DNA of 64,000 bases from Synaphobranchus kaupii (GCA_029718625.1 CM056380.1:45146406-45210405); one strand, 5' to 3'; positions 1 to 10,240 are shown, numbered from the stretch's first letter. The notes: generated by a model from the letters alone, not told the origin. Program-made: numbers and translations.

Positions 1-631
1 CATGCGAACGATACAATTACTCTCATTCACGTGACAGACAGGAAGACAACCTGCTGTCCCTCCAGTGATAAATCTATAAATACACACGCAGCCTCCATCC
101 TCACACACACCCACCTTTGATTTCCTGGAGCAGGTTTTTCGGAAAGGGGGGCACGGGCAGCTCGGCCCTGCTCACGCCGCCAGGATGGGGAAGCGTCCCC
201 GAGGTGGGGGGGGGGGGGGGGGGGGGCGCGGTGCGGTTGGGGTCGCCGGCCCTCTGACCCAGGAGCGGTGCTGACCCGTGAGGGCCCAGGCCCTATCTGC
301 CATCCTTCCCCCGCATGTGTTTCCTGTTGTTCCAGCAGTGTGGCAGTATGGGGGGGGGGGTGTTGCTCCGACGGTCCGGGCCTTTCCTTGTTCCAAGGAC
401 ACCCTAGGAATGGTTTAAATTTAGGCGTGCGTAACAAAGGCGGCCGTGTCCAGGCCGATAGGCCTCGTTAGAATCGGGGCTCTCGCCTGCCGGGGCTCTG
501 CATGCTTTCCTTCTCCAATCCTCCCTTCCCGCTGAAACGCACGGCCCGCCAGCTGCCCCTGAGCTCACCGCTCACAGTGTACAGCAACAAACCGCCATCT
601 GCACCTCCTCAATCCCCTATTTGTGTACACC
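1..631. other. Unique sequence, no gene recognised
   Basis: Open frames on both strands here are proline- or glycine-rich translations of poly-G/poly-C and show no recognisable domain. A 21-base G run (206-226) and a 12-base G run near 349 are the only distinct structures. Confidence 0.6.
206..226. repeat. Poly-G tract (21)
   Basis: An uninterrupted run of G, one of about seventeen G or C homopolymers of 15 or more bases in the window. Run length in an assembly is error-prone for such tracts. Confidence 0.9.
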
Positions 632-970
632 GCGTGTGTGTGTGTGTGTGTGCGTGTGCTTATGTGTATGCGTATGCGTGCGTGTGTGTATGTCTGCACG
701 TGTGTGTGTGTGTGCTTATGTGTATGTCTGTGTGTGTGTGTTTATGTGTATGTGTGTACATGTGTGTGTGTGTGTGTGTGTGCGTATGTGTATTTCTGTA
801 AATATGCGTGTGTGCGTGCATGTGTGTGTGTGTGTGTGTGTGCTTATGTGTATGCCTGCATGTGTTTGTGTGTGTGCTTATGTGTATGCCTGCATGTGTG
901 TGTGTGTGTGTGTGTGTGTGCTTATGTGTATGCCTGCATGTGTTTGTGTGTGTGCTTATGTGTATGCCTG

Positions 971-1004
<34 letters not shown>

Positions 1005-1054
1005 TATGTGTATGCCTGCATGTGTTTGTGTGTGTGTGCTTACGTGTATGCCTG

Positions 1055-1090
<36 letters not shown>

Positions 1091-1104
1091 TATGTGTATG
1101 CCTG

Positions 1105-1144
<40 letters not shown>

Positions 1145-1328
1145 TATGTGTATGCCTGCATGTGTTTGTGTGTGTGTGTGCTTACGTGTATGCCTGCGGG
1201 TGTGTGTATGCCTGCATGTGTGTGTGTGTGTGTGTGCTTATGTGTATGCCTGCATGTGTTTGTGTGTGTGTGTGTGTGTGTGCTTACGTGTATGCCTGCG
1301 GGTGTGTGTATGTGTGTGTGTTTGTGTA
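632..1328. repeat. Compound TG microsatellite/minisatellite
   Basis: About 700 bp of (TG)n interrupted at irregular spacing by a recurring segment reading CTTATGTGTATGCCTGCATG, seen roughly a dozen times. It is a minisatellite with an expandable (TG)n spacer in each unit. The Cys/Val-rich open frames in all three plus frames are a by-product of the repeat, not genes. Confidence 0.92.
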
Positions 1329-2551
1329 TTGCAAATTCCAGTCACACAGCTCATATGTTTTAACTGGCAGTAGGAAGATGAGATTAAGCACAGCTTGAAC
1401 AGGCAGTCCAACAGTGGACTCTTGGAACTTCCTTTATTCTATATGCAATTGATTGCCCACAGGAATGTCTACGCATACTCTCATTCTTGTTGTTTTTCAG
1501 TTTTTATTTTAATTTTTTTTCCCTCACCTTCTTTGTACATCTTCTCAGCGTTAGCGAAGTCGATTAAACAAAACGTGCAGCCTTTTTATTAAAACCAGAA
1601 ACTAAGCACTCGATACTCACGCAGTGATACACAGAGTATCTGGTATAAAACTAGCTTATTTGTCTGGTAAAACTTCAATGAAGTTATTATGTTCTGGGAG
1701 CGGGGTGGGGGGGAGGGGGTGGGATTTAATTGAAACAATATTTAACCACAGAGGGGATTTTTGCCAGGGTTTTGTAAGTCTCTGGATTGGAGTTCCAGGC
1801 ATGGTTTCCATCAAGGATGTGCTAATTTAGGGGGGGGGTGGGGGGGGTGGAAAGGGGCTCAGCATTGCTCCCCCGATCCTGACACAGCACTCCCCCCCAC
1901 ACCCCCACCCCCTTCACCAGCCTGGGCCCCATGACATCACAGCACACATCTTGATAAACGTCAAACATTTTCACGCCAATGAGTCTCAGATGCCAGGATT
2001 AAGCGCTTCCATACGGGGGAGAATGTCCAAAAGTCTCAGTGGAGGGAAGGAACGGTGTGTTGGAATGGGGGGGTTGTTGCAGGGGTGTTGCAAAGTGTTT
2101 GAAGGAGAGATGGCAACACGTCACAAAGCTGTAATCCTCTGTAGTGCATGGTAGTTTTGTCCCGATGTTTAAATTTTTGAAGGCCGCTCTTGTATCGTTA
2201 GCTTTTTTGATAAGCTACGGATACCATTGCCTCCCCCATGAACATCCACTCCTGTCTGCTCCTCTCCTCTCCTCTCTCCTCCCCTCTCCTCCAGAACCTT
2301 CTCTCTCTCTGTCGACTCATCAGGCTGCGCTCTGCTCTCGACTGGCCCGCCCTGCCCCCTGCCCCCTCCCTCCCCACGGCCCCTGGCATCTCGCGGCGCT
2401 CAGGAAACAGAAACACGATCTGTGTTTCCATCCTTGCGCTTCTCCCATTCCAGCCCTGGCAGGTTTGGTTTGGCAGGCGTCCAGCCAGCTGCCTGTTTCT
2501 CTGCTGTATGGGAACATCCTGCAGACTGTACGGGGTCCTCACAACCCCCCT
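1329..2551. other. Unique sequence with G-rich and C-rich blocks
   Basis: No recognisable exon. A G-rich block (1830-1850) is followed 40 bp later by a C-rich block (1891-1913), and a CT-rich stretch occurs near 2262-2310. Confidence 0.55.
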
Positions 2552-2573
2552 ACACACACACACACACACACAC
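2552..2573. repeat. (AC)11 microsatellite
   Basis: Perfect dinucleotide repeat. Confidence 0.95.
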
Positions 2574-4308
2574 CTGGCCTAGGCTAACAGGACAATATGA
2601 TTGTATCTGTGATTGTAACTGCAATGATTGTAACTGGACCTGTATCATACAATGAAGTTAGCTGGCTTATTCTGGCCCACAGGGAATCACAATATAGCAG
2701 GGTGGTCCTGTCCTGTTCCTGATAGGTCAATAGGCCAGGGAAACGGCTGCTGCCTCAACTGAACCAGCAGAGTTCCAGAGAATCTGTTGGACCCTTCTAC
2801 CCATCAGCCCAATGACTGCAGGTTATCCAAGAGGGGTTCTGGGGGACCAGTAGCGAAATACATCTTGGCAACCAATGGAACCACTGAGACCTGGAGAATC
2901 TTTTAGACTTTGCAAGTCTTTGCAACAGAAGACAAAGCGCTCTCTCTGCACACCAATCCACAGGCTCTTCAGCTGGCCAGAGCTGATACCCTCTGCTGGA
3001 ACACCACAGGGACGATGGCGCTTTCCTGACTCAACCCTCCACACTGCACCAAAGCACTTCTGCCCCCATCTTTACAATCCAATGTTTAAAACAACGAGTA
3101 TCAGACCTCCGGCATATTTTAAATCCGCAGATGGGATGGAGACATTAGAGCAGGGAACATGTCGCTGCGGAGTTTAGCCGGAGCAGTACTATTTGAAATG
3201 TGGTTTCACTTATGAAATGACAGTGTAAGTTAAAAATACAGGCCCAGCCATCTGCAAGCATTCACTTCTGAGTGGCTATGATTGCTGCCAATTTTCTTTC
3301 GACTTATTTTTTACAATTAACTTTTTCTCCCCGAATTTATTTGAAAGTGAACGCTGGCTGGTGCTGCTCGGCTTCATGTTAAATTCACACAGAAACTGAA
3401 AGTCTTCAGCCAGCTCCCCCCCTGCCCTCCGATTGGTTCAGTGGCTAAAGGCTGGTTGCCAACGGCCAACCAAAATTCTACGTGTTGAATATGGGGGAGA
3501 CGGCCCTGGTCTGTGTCCGTTCGGGACCAGCTGGCACGGCACGCCTATAACAGTGACCCCGCTGTGACCTTAAAACCTCTCGCTGCTCGCTGCGTATCAT
3601 CCGAGGGACGTGCCGTCACCCTCCGCTGCAAGCCGCAGCTTTAAATGCGATGGCCTGATTGCGTGGGCGTCGCAACACGGCCACCGGGGTTTAAAAAAAA
3701 AAAAAAAAATCAAACAAAAAAAACTAAAAAATCTGCGGCCTTCGTTTTGAAACGCTGCGGTTTTTATTTCTCCACAAAGTAAATGTAGGTCTTCAGAGGA
3801 GATGTGTGTAGACTCTCACTGTCAGTTTGGTGAAGAGGAGTGTCAACTCGCTGAGTCACACGCGGCTTCAGATTCTCTGCTTCAGAAAATTAATGTTTTT
3901 TCCTGTGGCTATTGCCTTTTGCTGTCCAGCTGAACCAGACTATAGAACGGTTTATTGTGTAGATCAGCATATTTCCCCTCTCAGAGACCAGCAGCACATT
4001 ACTGAGAGCGAGCAGGACTGAGGGGGTCAGTGGTCACCTCACGAACAGCTAGCACACGTTCCTGCGCCAGCCTTTAAACCTGGGGAGCCCAATGAGGGCC
4101 CATCCATTTCAGCTTCTGCTCTTAATGACTTCATTAGCCCAGCTGTTTATTGGAGCTGACTTTTTTTTATGAAGTCATGAGCTACTGCAGTAGACTGCAC
4201 AGGTCTCTTTGGTGAAGGCATTTTGCTGTTGCCTCATTTTGGAGTGAACTGGTTCATACAGACGTTTAGAAAATTAAGCGAGGCTAAATGGAGTTGGAGC
4301 AGAAACCA

Positions 4309-4310
<2 letters not shown>
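2574..4310. other. Unique sequence, no gene recognised
   Basis: Short open frames lack family motifs. An A-rich stretch lies at 3693-3731. Around 4110-4200 the sequence is AT-rich with TAATGA/TCATTAG motifs, the sort of composition seen in conserved non-coding elements, but conservation cannot be judged here. Confidence 0.5.
3693..3731. repeat. A-rich tract
   Basis: A run of 17 A followed by two further A-rich blocks broken by C and T. No target-site duplication or retroelement body was seen upstream, so it is not called as a retroposon tail. Confidence 0.7.

Positions 4311-4344
<34 letters not shown>
4311..4344. repeat. (AC)17 microsatellite
   Basis: Perfect dinucleotide repeat, continuing imperfectly to about 4352. 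Confidence 0.95.
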
Positions 4345-4351
<7 letters not shown>

Positions 4352-4494
4352 GACTTTAGACTGCCTTTCAGACGTTTTGTTTTATCATCATAGCGACAAT
4401 GCTGATGAGGCCCAGCTGTTCACAGCGCAGCGTTGTTGAGCAGACCCCGCGCTAAAGGACTCCTCACAGATGCTGACCAATAGGAAACAGGCTG

Positions 4495-4517
4495 CCCCCC
4501 CCCCCCCACCCCCCCCG
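4495..4517. repeat. Poly-C tract with one interruption
   Basis: Two C runs separated by a single A. Confidence 0.85.
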
Positions 4518-4648
4518 TGGCCCACACAGACAGCCGCACGGAAATTCCAGCAATGTGCAGTATGAAAGCAATACGGCAAGAATGTGATCAAGCACAAATG
4601 ATTTCAGAGGCTGATAACACATCTGCGACATTCAACAGTACAGCAACA

Positions 4649-4907
4649 TGGTTTAGTGTAGTGTGGTGTGATTGTGTACTGCAGTGTGGTACGGTGTAGT
4701 GCGGTGTGGTTTAGTGTACTGCAGTGTGGTACGGTGTAGTGCGGTGTGGTTTAGTGTACTGCAGTGTGGTACGGTGTAGTGTGGTGTGGTTTAGTGTAGT
4801 GTGGTGTGGTTTGGTGTAGTGCTGGTTTGGTATAGTGTAATGTGGTATGGTTTGGTGTGGTACTGGTTGCGTGTAGTGTAGAGTGGCATGGTTTAGTATG
4901 GTGCAGC
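4649..4907. repeat. 40-bp minisatellite, degenerate
   Basis: Tandem units of about 40 bp built from GTGTGGTTTAGTGTACTGCAG and GTGTGGTACGGTGTAGTGCGG halves. The first two full units are nearly identical and the array decays towards 4907. Each half is itself about 20 bp and similar, so the 40-bp unit probably arose by duplication of a 20-bp unit. The Thr/His/Pro-rich minus-strand open frame across it is a repeat artefact. Confidence 0.85.
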
Positions 4908-4915
4908 AGATTTGT

Positions 4916-4936
4916 ACACACACACACACACACACA
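4916..4936. repeat. (AC)n microsatellite
   Basis: Perfect core of about ten units, continuing imperfectly to about 5010. Confidence 0.9.
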
Positions 4937-6392
4937 TAAACATATGCACACATTCTCACACAGGCACACATTCATGTAAACATGCAAGCACGCACATGTA
5001 CACAAATGTACACACAGAGACATTCTATATCTACTATTGCCAGTTCGTCGAGGCAAAACGTTGCCAGACCGCCCTCAAAAACTTGCTTTCTGATGAAATA
5101 ATTAAAATGATCTTTCTTGTGATTGCAACATATTGCAGCACATTAGGATAAACACATAAAATGCACTTTAGGTTACCTTTCAACACAAAGGGGACTGATA
5201 TTGAGCGACTTTTTTTTAGGTTGTTGGCACCTTCTCAATCAACGCCGCTATCCTTTTCTCAGCGGAGACGTGGAAAGATGGATGGACAGTAGGAATGAAA
5301 GAGAGGAAAGAGAGAGAGAGACATAAAGAGGAGTAAAAAGCCAAACAGCAAGAGGCTGTGCAATCTGACTCTGTTTACTTCTATTGGGCTTAAACGATTC
5401 ATTAATCACTTGTTAACGTTCATTTCATTTGCTTCTTTTCCCTGATTGCAGGCCAAGCAGTAATGAGACCGTACTTTTGTGCTGAAAGTAGAGATTAATG
5501 TGTGGCACCTTCACCTTTTAACCCAGCCACCCCCCCCCCCCCCCCCTCTCCTCTGATTGGTCCGCTAATTGATTATTGTTGATTGGTTTCAGTCATGGAT
5601 ACTGTGCTTGATCAAAGCGTTCCTCAAATTAATCTGCCGGAGCACATGTCAGATTAATAAATTCTTGCATGTTATTATAAAACAATGTACAGAAAGGGAT
5701 TGCGAGCAGGGGGGTGACCCCTGGACGACCCTTAGGGTCAGAGGAAAAGGGCCGCGCGGTAATCAGGCAAGCATATAGCTCTGCTAAAAGAGCTCCTTGT
5801 CCCACAGTGAAAAATAAAAGTGCGTTTAAAAAAATATATTGTTTCAATGGTTGCTCATGGAAAAATGGAAGCCACAGAGTACATTTCGCTTTGGTTTACT
5901 CAGGCACTGAAATAATTCAGGAGAACAGAGAGCCGGGAAAGCCATTTTTCTGTGGAGCACGTTGTTCGAGCCAAGCCAGGCAAGTCCCAAGGGAGGGCCG
6001 ACCCGTGAACTTTAATTAATATGTTGGATTACACAACAATTGACGATGTAACGAGCAAGGCGTGCACCTGCTTGGCAGCCGTGGAGACGGATTGGTCCTC
6101 AGGTAAGTGGTCTCCGTCGGGCTCCTTGGCAGCCTCTCTTCTCCTCATTAATCAATCTGTGCCAAAAAGAAAAAGAAAAAAAAACAAGGGATTGTGAATG
6201 AAAAGAAAGAGTTGACACTGCAGTAGTTGGGGGTGTGGCTCTGTTTGCTCGCTCTCTGCTGTACGCTGAACTCCATGACCCTGGACACGCCCTGTGCGTC
6301 ACTGTGCGAGTTAGGGGAATAGCGGGATCAGGCCTCATCTGAGCTACCTCAAAATTTTGGGGGGAAGAAATGGGCAACATTTTGAGTGATCC
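4937..6392. other. Unique sequence, no gene recognised
   Basis: Contains a C17 tract (5530-5546). AT-rich stretches near 5385-5470 and 6010-6060 carry TAATTA/ATTAAT motifs and could be regulatory, but this rests on composition only. No open frame carries a known domain. Confidence 0.5.
5530..5546. repeat. Poly-C tract (17)
   Basis: Uninterrupted C run. Confidence 0.9.
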
Positions 6393-6587
6393 TCTAGATC
6401 CCTGGTATTCAAATCTCGGTCCTTGAGGGCTGAGAACTGCTGGTTTTTCACCCTCCGTGTACCGAGTCAGGTGTGAAAAGTCTGGCAAACCAGTAGCACT
6501 GATTGTTCAGTTCATCAATTACCTGGGAGAAAGAAAACCACGGTCGGATTTGGATTGAGGTCCAGATTTGAATATCCATGCTCTAGA
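6393..6587. mobile_element. Palindromic miniature element with TCTAGA ends
   Basis: The left end (TCTAGATCCCTGGTATTCAA...) and the reverse complement of the right end (TCTAGAGCATGGATATTCAA...) match over about 32 bp with a few differences, giving a roughly 195-bp inverted-repeat element. It has no coding capacity. The pattern resembles palindromic DNA-transposon derivatives common in fish. The superfamily is not determined because the target-site duplication is unclear. Confidence 0.6.
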
Positions 6588-7774
6588 TTCCCCCAGGGGC
6601 CAAATACATGCATTGTCCAGGGTCTGCAACTGCATAGTGTCACATCACATCTCGCATTAGTGACAGAATAAGTAATAGCCATTTATATTTCAAGACACAA
6701 GACACATTTCAAGATTTTACACACATGTACAGTACAGCTTATTCATGCACTGTTTTACTATTTGTATGAGGAAAATGCTTGGCGTATGTGCACCGTTCTG
6801 CCCCCTAGGAAGAACCATCTGAAGAACACTTTCCTAGTTGAAATTCTCAAGCCTTCATAAGCACGACATACACCAACACAGAAGGGTTATGCCTTCCATG
6901 GCCATGTGACTTATGGCGTGGACGGCGACCCTATTGTCAGCTGCCTGTTTGAGAGCCTGTGGTGTTAACTGGTATCTCAACAACGTTCAGAGCCTCCAGT
7001 TTTTTTATTAATTGCGTTTCCTTGGTTTTTATTCTTTCAATTTGAATAAAAGTCCATTTTATCTTTGACTGTTGTCCTCTTCTATGTGAAACAGCATCCT
7101 TTATTCACCATTCGCAGCCTACGCTGATGAAGTCCAGCTTTTGTCATCTCAGTGAAGCGGTCCAAGGAGCCAGTCACTGGTGACTCTGAGTTTCCACTAT
7201 GACATCGTTATTGGAGAGGGGGGGAAGCTCTCCTCTACATGACCAAGATAATTAGTGTTTAACATCTTTTTTAAATAATGTTTGCAAGCCACAAAAAAAA
7301 CGTGTATACATTTCCTCTGAAAAATGATTCATCCTCTTGTTGTTTACACAGGAAAAACAAACCTTTCATTTTATATGCCGGCTAAATAACAGCTTGGGGA
7401 GGAAGGGAGGGGTGAACAAAAGTGTCCTAACAGCAAACATCTGCATAGCTCTTCATAGCAGCATTGGGTGTACGTCGGTGCGCACTGTTGGCATTGCAGC
7501 TGCTATATTGACTGGCGAGGGCAGCGCGCTTGAATTGTGACAATACAAACTGCACTCTCTCTGACACAATTCAACAGTTTACAGCACGGTGCAACGGTTT
7601 GTGACAAGCAGAGTGTGTGGGTGTGAGAATGAGGAAATGTGTGGGAGTACGACGGTGAGGCGGAGAGATTAAATCAGAGATAGGAGAGAGGTGTGGGAGT
7701 ACATCAAGACAATACATGAACCTACAAAAATGAAATGCTGCAATGTACTTTCTGAAAAAATATAACAATGTATA
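6588..7774. other. Unique sequence, no gene recognised
   Basis: No convincing exon, RNA gene or repeat seen. AT-rich in the first half; a GTGTG-rich purine stretch near 7610-7690 is not a clear tandem repeat. Confidence 0.5.
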
Positions 7775-7997
7775 CACTCTCAGAAATAAAGGTGCAGTGG
7801 AGGTACATTTTTCTTCTTTAAGGAATAAATTTCCCAACCAAGTAAAATAATGTTCTATTTGGGTACTAATACCTATTCAAGCATAAAAGGTACAAATGAA
7901 TTACATATTTCTGGCTAGGGGTAGATCTACACTTTTATGTACCTATAGAGTATATCCCCTCCAGTGACAAGCCTTTGTACCTTTTTTTCTGAGAATG
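7775..7997. mobile_element. Mariner-type miniature element (CACTCTCAG ends), copy 1
   Basis: Inverted ends: CACTCTCAGAAATAAAGGTG on the left, and CATTCTCAGAAAAAAAGGTA as the reverse complement of the right. Both ends are flanked by TA (7773-7774 and 7998-7999), the target preference of Tc1/mariner elements. About 223 bp, no coding capacity. A diverged relative with CACTGTCAGAAA ends lies at 52082-52268. It sits directly before a Tc1 relic. Confidence 0.7.
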
Positions 7998-8009
7998 TAC
8001 AGTGATATA

Positions 8010-8517
8010 CAGACGGGTGACAAATTAAAGGGAAAACACCTACAGTGTGGGGGTCCAGTGGCTCTGTTATGCTGCGGGGGGCATTTTCCTGGCATGGTTT
8101 GGGTCCACTTGTCCCCTTAGAGGGAAGGGTCACTGCAAATCAATACAAAGTTATTCTGAGTGATCAACTTTATCCTATGATGAAACATTTCTATCCTGAT
8201 GGGAGTGGTCTCTTCCAGGATGACAATGCCCCCATCCACAGGGCACGAGGGGTCACTGAATGATTTGATGAGAATCATATGCTATGGCCTTCGCAGTCAC
8301 CAGATCTCAACACAATTGGACACCTATGGGAGATTTTGGACCGACGTGTTAGACAGCGTTCTCCACCACCATCAGCAAAACACCAAATGAGGGAATATCT
8401 TTTGGAAGAATGGTGTTACATCCCTCCAGTAGACTTCCAGGGACTAGCATCTATGCTAGACTAGAGATAGAATCCATGCCAAGGCGCTTTATGTTGGTTT
8501 TTCCTTTAATTTGTCTG
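8010..8517 (+). mobile_element. Internally deleted Tc1-like transposon
   Basis: The left end CAGACGGGTGACAAATTAAA and the reverse complement of the right end (CAGACAAATTAAAGGAAAAA) are inverted repeats. The element is flanked by TA on both sides (8008-8009, 8518-8519). At 508 bp it is well under the roughly 1.3-1.6 kb usual for Tc1-like elements: the DNA-binding region and the first catalytic Asp region are missing. It retains a C-terminal transposase remnant (8045-8464). Confidence 0.85.
8045..8464 (+). pseudogene. Tc1-like transposase, C-terminal catalytic fragment (inactivated)
   Basis: One plus-strand frame encodes the C-terminal part of a Tc1/mariner DDE transposase. The segment SVMLRGAFSWHGLGPL matches the usual SVMVWGAFS..G.GPL block, QDDNAPIHRAR contains the second catalytic Asp, and [10 protein letters not shown] precedes the third catalytic site. 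Three lesions are visible. The N-terminal paired-like DNA-binding domain and first catalytic Asp are deleted. A TGA at 8261-8263 replaces the Trp expected after VTE. The conserved NPIENLW motif reads NTIGHLW, so the catalytic Glu is Gly. The frame continues unchanged after the TGA, so this is a nonsense change rather than a frameshift. The ORF ends at LASMLD near 8464, just before the right inverted repeat. Beginning at 8045 is only the first Met in the open frame and is not claimed as a start. It cannot encode an active enzyme. Confidence 0.85.
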
Positions 8518-8538
8518 TATACACATGTGTATTTATGC

Positions 8539-8541
<3 letters not shown>

Positions 8542-8577
<36 letters not shown>
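8542..8577. repeat. (TA)18 microsatellite between two Tc1 elements
   Basis: Perfect TA repeat filling the space between the relic ending at 8517 and the element starting at 8578. Tc1 elements target TA, so the repeat may be the target or may have grown from flanking TA duplications. Confidence 0.92.
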
Positions 8578-8581
<4 letters not shown>

Positions 8582-9525
8582 TCCTTTCCAAAAAATTAGA
8601 ATATCATGGAAAAGTTTATTTTTTTCCATAATTCCATTCAAAAAGTGAAACTTTCATAGATTATAGATTCATTACACAGAAAGTGAAATATTTCTAGCCT
8701 TTATTTGTTTCATTTTTCATAATTTTGGCTTACAGCTCCAGAAAACCCCCAAAACAGTATTTCAAGAAATTAGAATACTGTGTCGAAAATCAGCATTTAC
8801 TTCAGTTATTTCAGGGAATGAATGTTTTATACTGAGTGTCACACTCTAATCATCTAATTTACTCAAAACACCTGCAAAGTTTTTCTACAGGTATGTCGTT
8901 AAATCGGACAGGTATCTCAGTTTGGTTCAGTATGGGGAAGACTGCAGACTTGACAATTGGCCAGAAGACCATCATTGACACCCTCCAGAAGATGGGTAAG
9001 CCACAAAAGGTCATCGCTAAGGAGGCTGGCTGTTCACAGAGTGCAGTGTCCAAGCATATCAATAGAAAGTTTAGTGGAAGGGAAAAATGTGGCAGGAGAA
9101 GGTGCACAAGCAAAAGAGATGACCGTAGGCTTCAGCGGATTGTCAAGCAAAGACGATTCCAAAATTTGGAAGAGATGCAGAGGGAGTGGACTGAGGCTGG
9201 AGTCAGTGCTTCAAAAACCACCACGTACAGACATATCCGGGACATGGGCTACAACTGTCGGATTCGACACTCAGTCTAAAACATTCATTCTCTGAAATAA
9301 CTGAAGTAAATGCTGATTTTCGACACACTATTCTAATTTCTTGAAATACTGTTTTGGGGGGTTTTCTGGAGCTGTAAGCCAAAATTATGAAAAATGAAAC
9401 AAATAAAGGCTAGAAATATTTCACTTTGTGCGTAATGAATCTATAATCTATGAAAGTTTCACTTTTTGAATGGAATTAGGGAAAAAAAACAACTTTTCCA
9501 TGATATTCAAATTTTTTGGAAATGA

Positions 9526-9529
<4 letters not shown>
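8578..9529 (+). mobile_element. Non-autonomous Tc1-like element with long inverted repeats (copy A)
   Basis: Begins CAGATCCTTTCCAAAAAATT and ends with the near-perfect reverse complement. The inverted repeats are unusually long, about 263 bp each (8578-8840 and 9266-9529). Flanked by TA within (TA)n. Total 952 bp, too short for a full transposase; it carries only the DNA-binding half (8932-9279). A second copy in inverse orientation lies at 19301-20231. Confidence 0.93.
8932..9279 (+). CDS. Truncated Tc1-like transposase: DNA-binding domain only (copy A)
   Basis: An intact 115-residue reading frame encoding the N-terminal bipartite (paired-like) helix-turn-helix region of a Tc1-type transposase. 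The Met is placed at 8932 because MGKTADL is where homology to the other copy begins; the open frame extends upstream to 8836 through non-conserved sequence. Residues about 8-55 (TIGQKTIIDTLQ, KPQKVIAKEAGCSQSAVSKH) form the first HTH. A GRRRCTSKRDDRRLQ stretch (about 57-71) resembles the basic GRPR-type linker. The second HTH runs to about 111 (VSASKTTTYRHIRDMGYNCR). Four residues later (RHSV) the frame stops at 9277-9279 inside the right inverted repeat. No part of the DDE catalytic domain is encoded. If expressed, the product could bind the element's ends without cutting them, so it might act as a repressor; that is inference. It lies within the transposon and no host promoter was identified. 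Confidence 0.8.
   Translation: MGKTADLTIGQKTIIDTLQKMGKPQKVIAKEAGCSQSAVSKHINRKFSGREKCGRRRCTSKRDDRRLQRIVKQRRFQNLEEMQREWTEAGVSASKTTTYRHIRDMGYNCRIRHSV

Positions 9530-9581
<52 letters not shown>
9530..9581. repeat. (TA)26 microsatellite
   Basis: Perfect TA repeat abutting the right end of copy A. Confidence 0.93.
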
Positions 9582-9583
<2 letters not shown>

Positions 9584-9971
9584 GTTGCTGAGGTTTTCGA
9601 GAAACGCTTCCTTTCGGCGTATATCAGCATTGGGCGTTTTTGGCCGAGATGCCTCACGCTATTGGGGCCAAGCCAAGCTTGTTGTTTATGTATTTGCCTT
9701 TTAGAAAAAAAAATCACAAGGAGGAAGCTCAATGGACATTCCTGCTCGATGACAGTTTCACATTACCATGATAACTCTTTGCACAGAGTAACCGTAGTTA
9801 TGTAAACAAACAATTGACCAAACAACCGATGTCAAAGCAAATTTCAAGAGCTAAATCACATGGTAAGTAGGCGAGAAATGACTATGAGCAGAAAAAGCTC
9901 TTCACACAAACAAGGCACAGAGAACAATCTATTGATTACAACAAGTGACGACTTAATGTAGCTCTAACATT
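9582..9971. other. Unique sequence, no gene recognised
   Basis: Short stretch between the transposon cluster and a 20-bp tandem repeat. No motif recognised. Confidence 0.5.
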
Positions 9972-10066
9972 AAGGGCACAGAGTTCCTCTAAAGGGCACA
10001 GAGTTGCTCCAAGGGGCACAGAGTTGCTCTAAGGGGTGCAGGGTTGCTCTAAGGGGCACAGGGTTC
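9972..10066. repeat. 20-bp tandem repeat, about 4.75 copies
   Basis: Units such as AGGGGCACAGAGTTGCTCTA repeat with a few substitutions. Confidence 0.9.
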
Positions 10067-10164
10067 AAATACAGGCAGTCATGCTCAGTCACTCCACTAT
10101 TTAATTTCAACCTAAGCAGCTTCTCATGCTGCTGCCAGAGGAAGACTGGTTTTGTTAGAGTGTC

Positions 10165-10240
10165 GGCATTGCGGTGCATAAGCTCTGCTTATAGTGCCGA
10201 TAGGCATTGCTGTGCATAAGCTCTGCTTATAGTGCCGATA
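10165..10240. repeat. 38-bp tandem duplication
   Basis: Two adjacent units (10165-10202 and 10203-10240) beginning GGCATTGC and ending AGTGCCGATA differ at one position. Each contains the imperfect palindrome ATAAGCTCTGCTTAT. Confidence 0.9.

Noticed and set aside
623..1398. Long Cys/Val-rich open frames in three plus frames
   Set aside because: They are translations of TG repeats; stop-free because TGTGTG reads Cys-Val in every frame.
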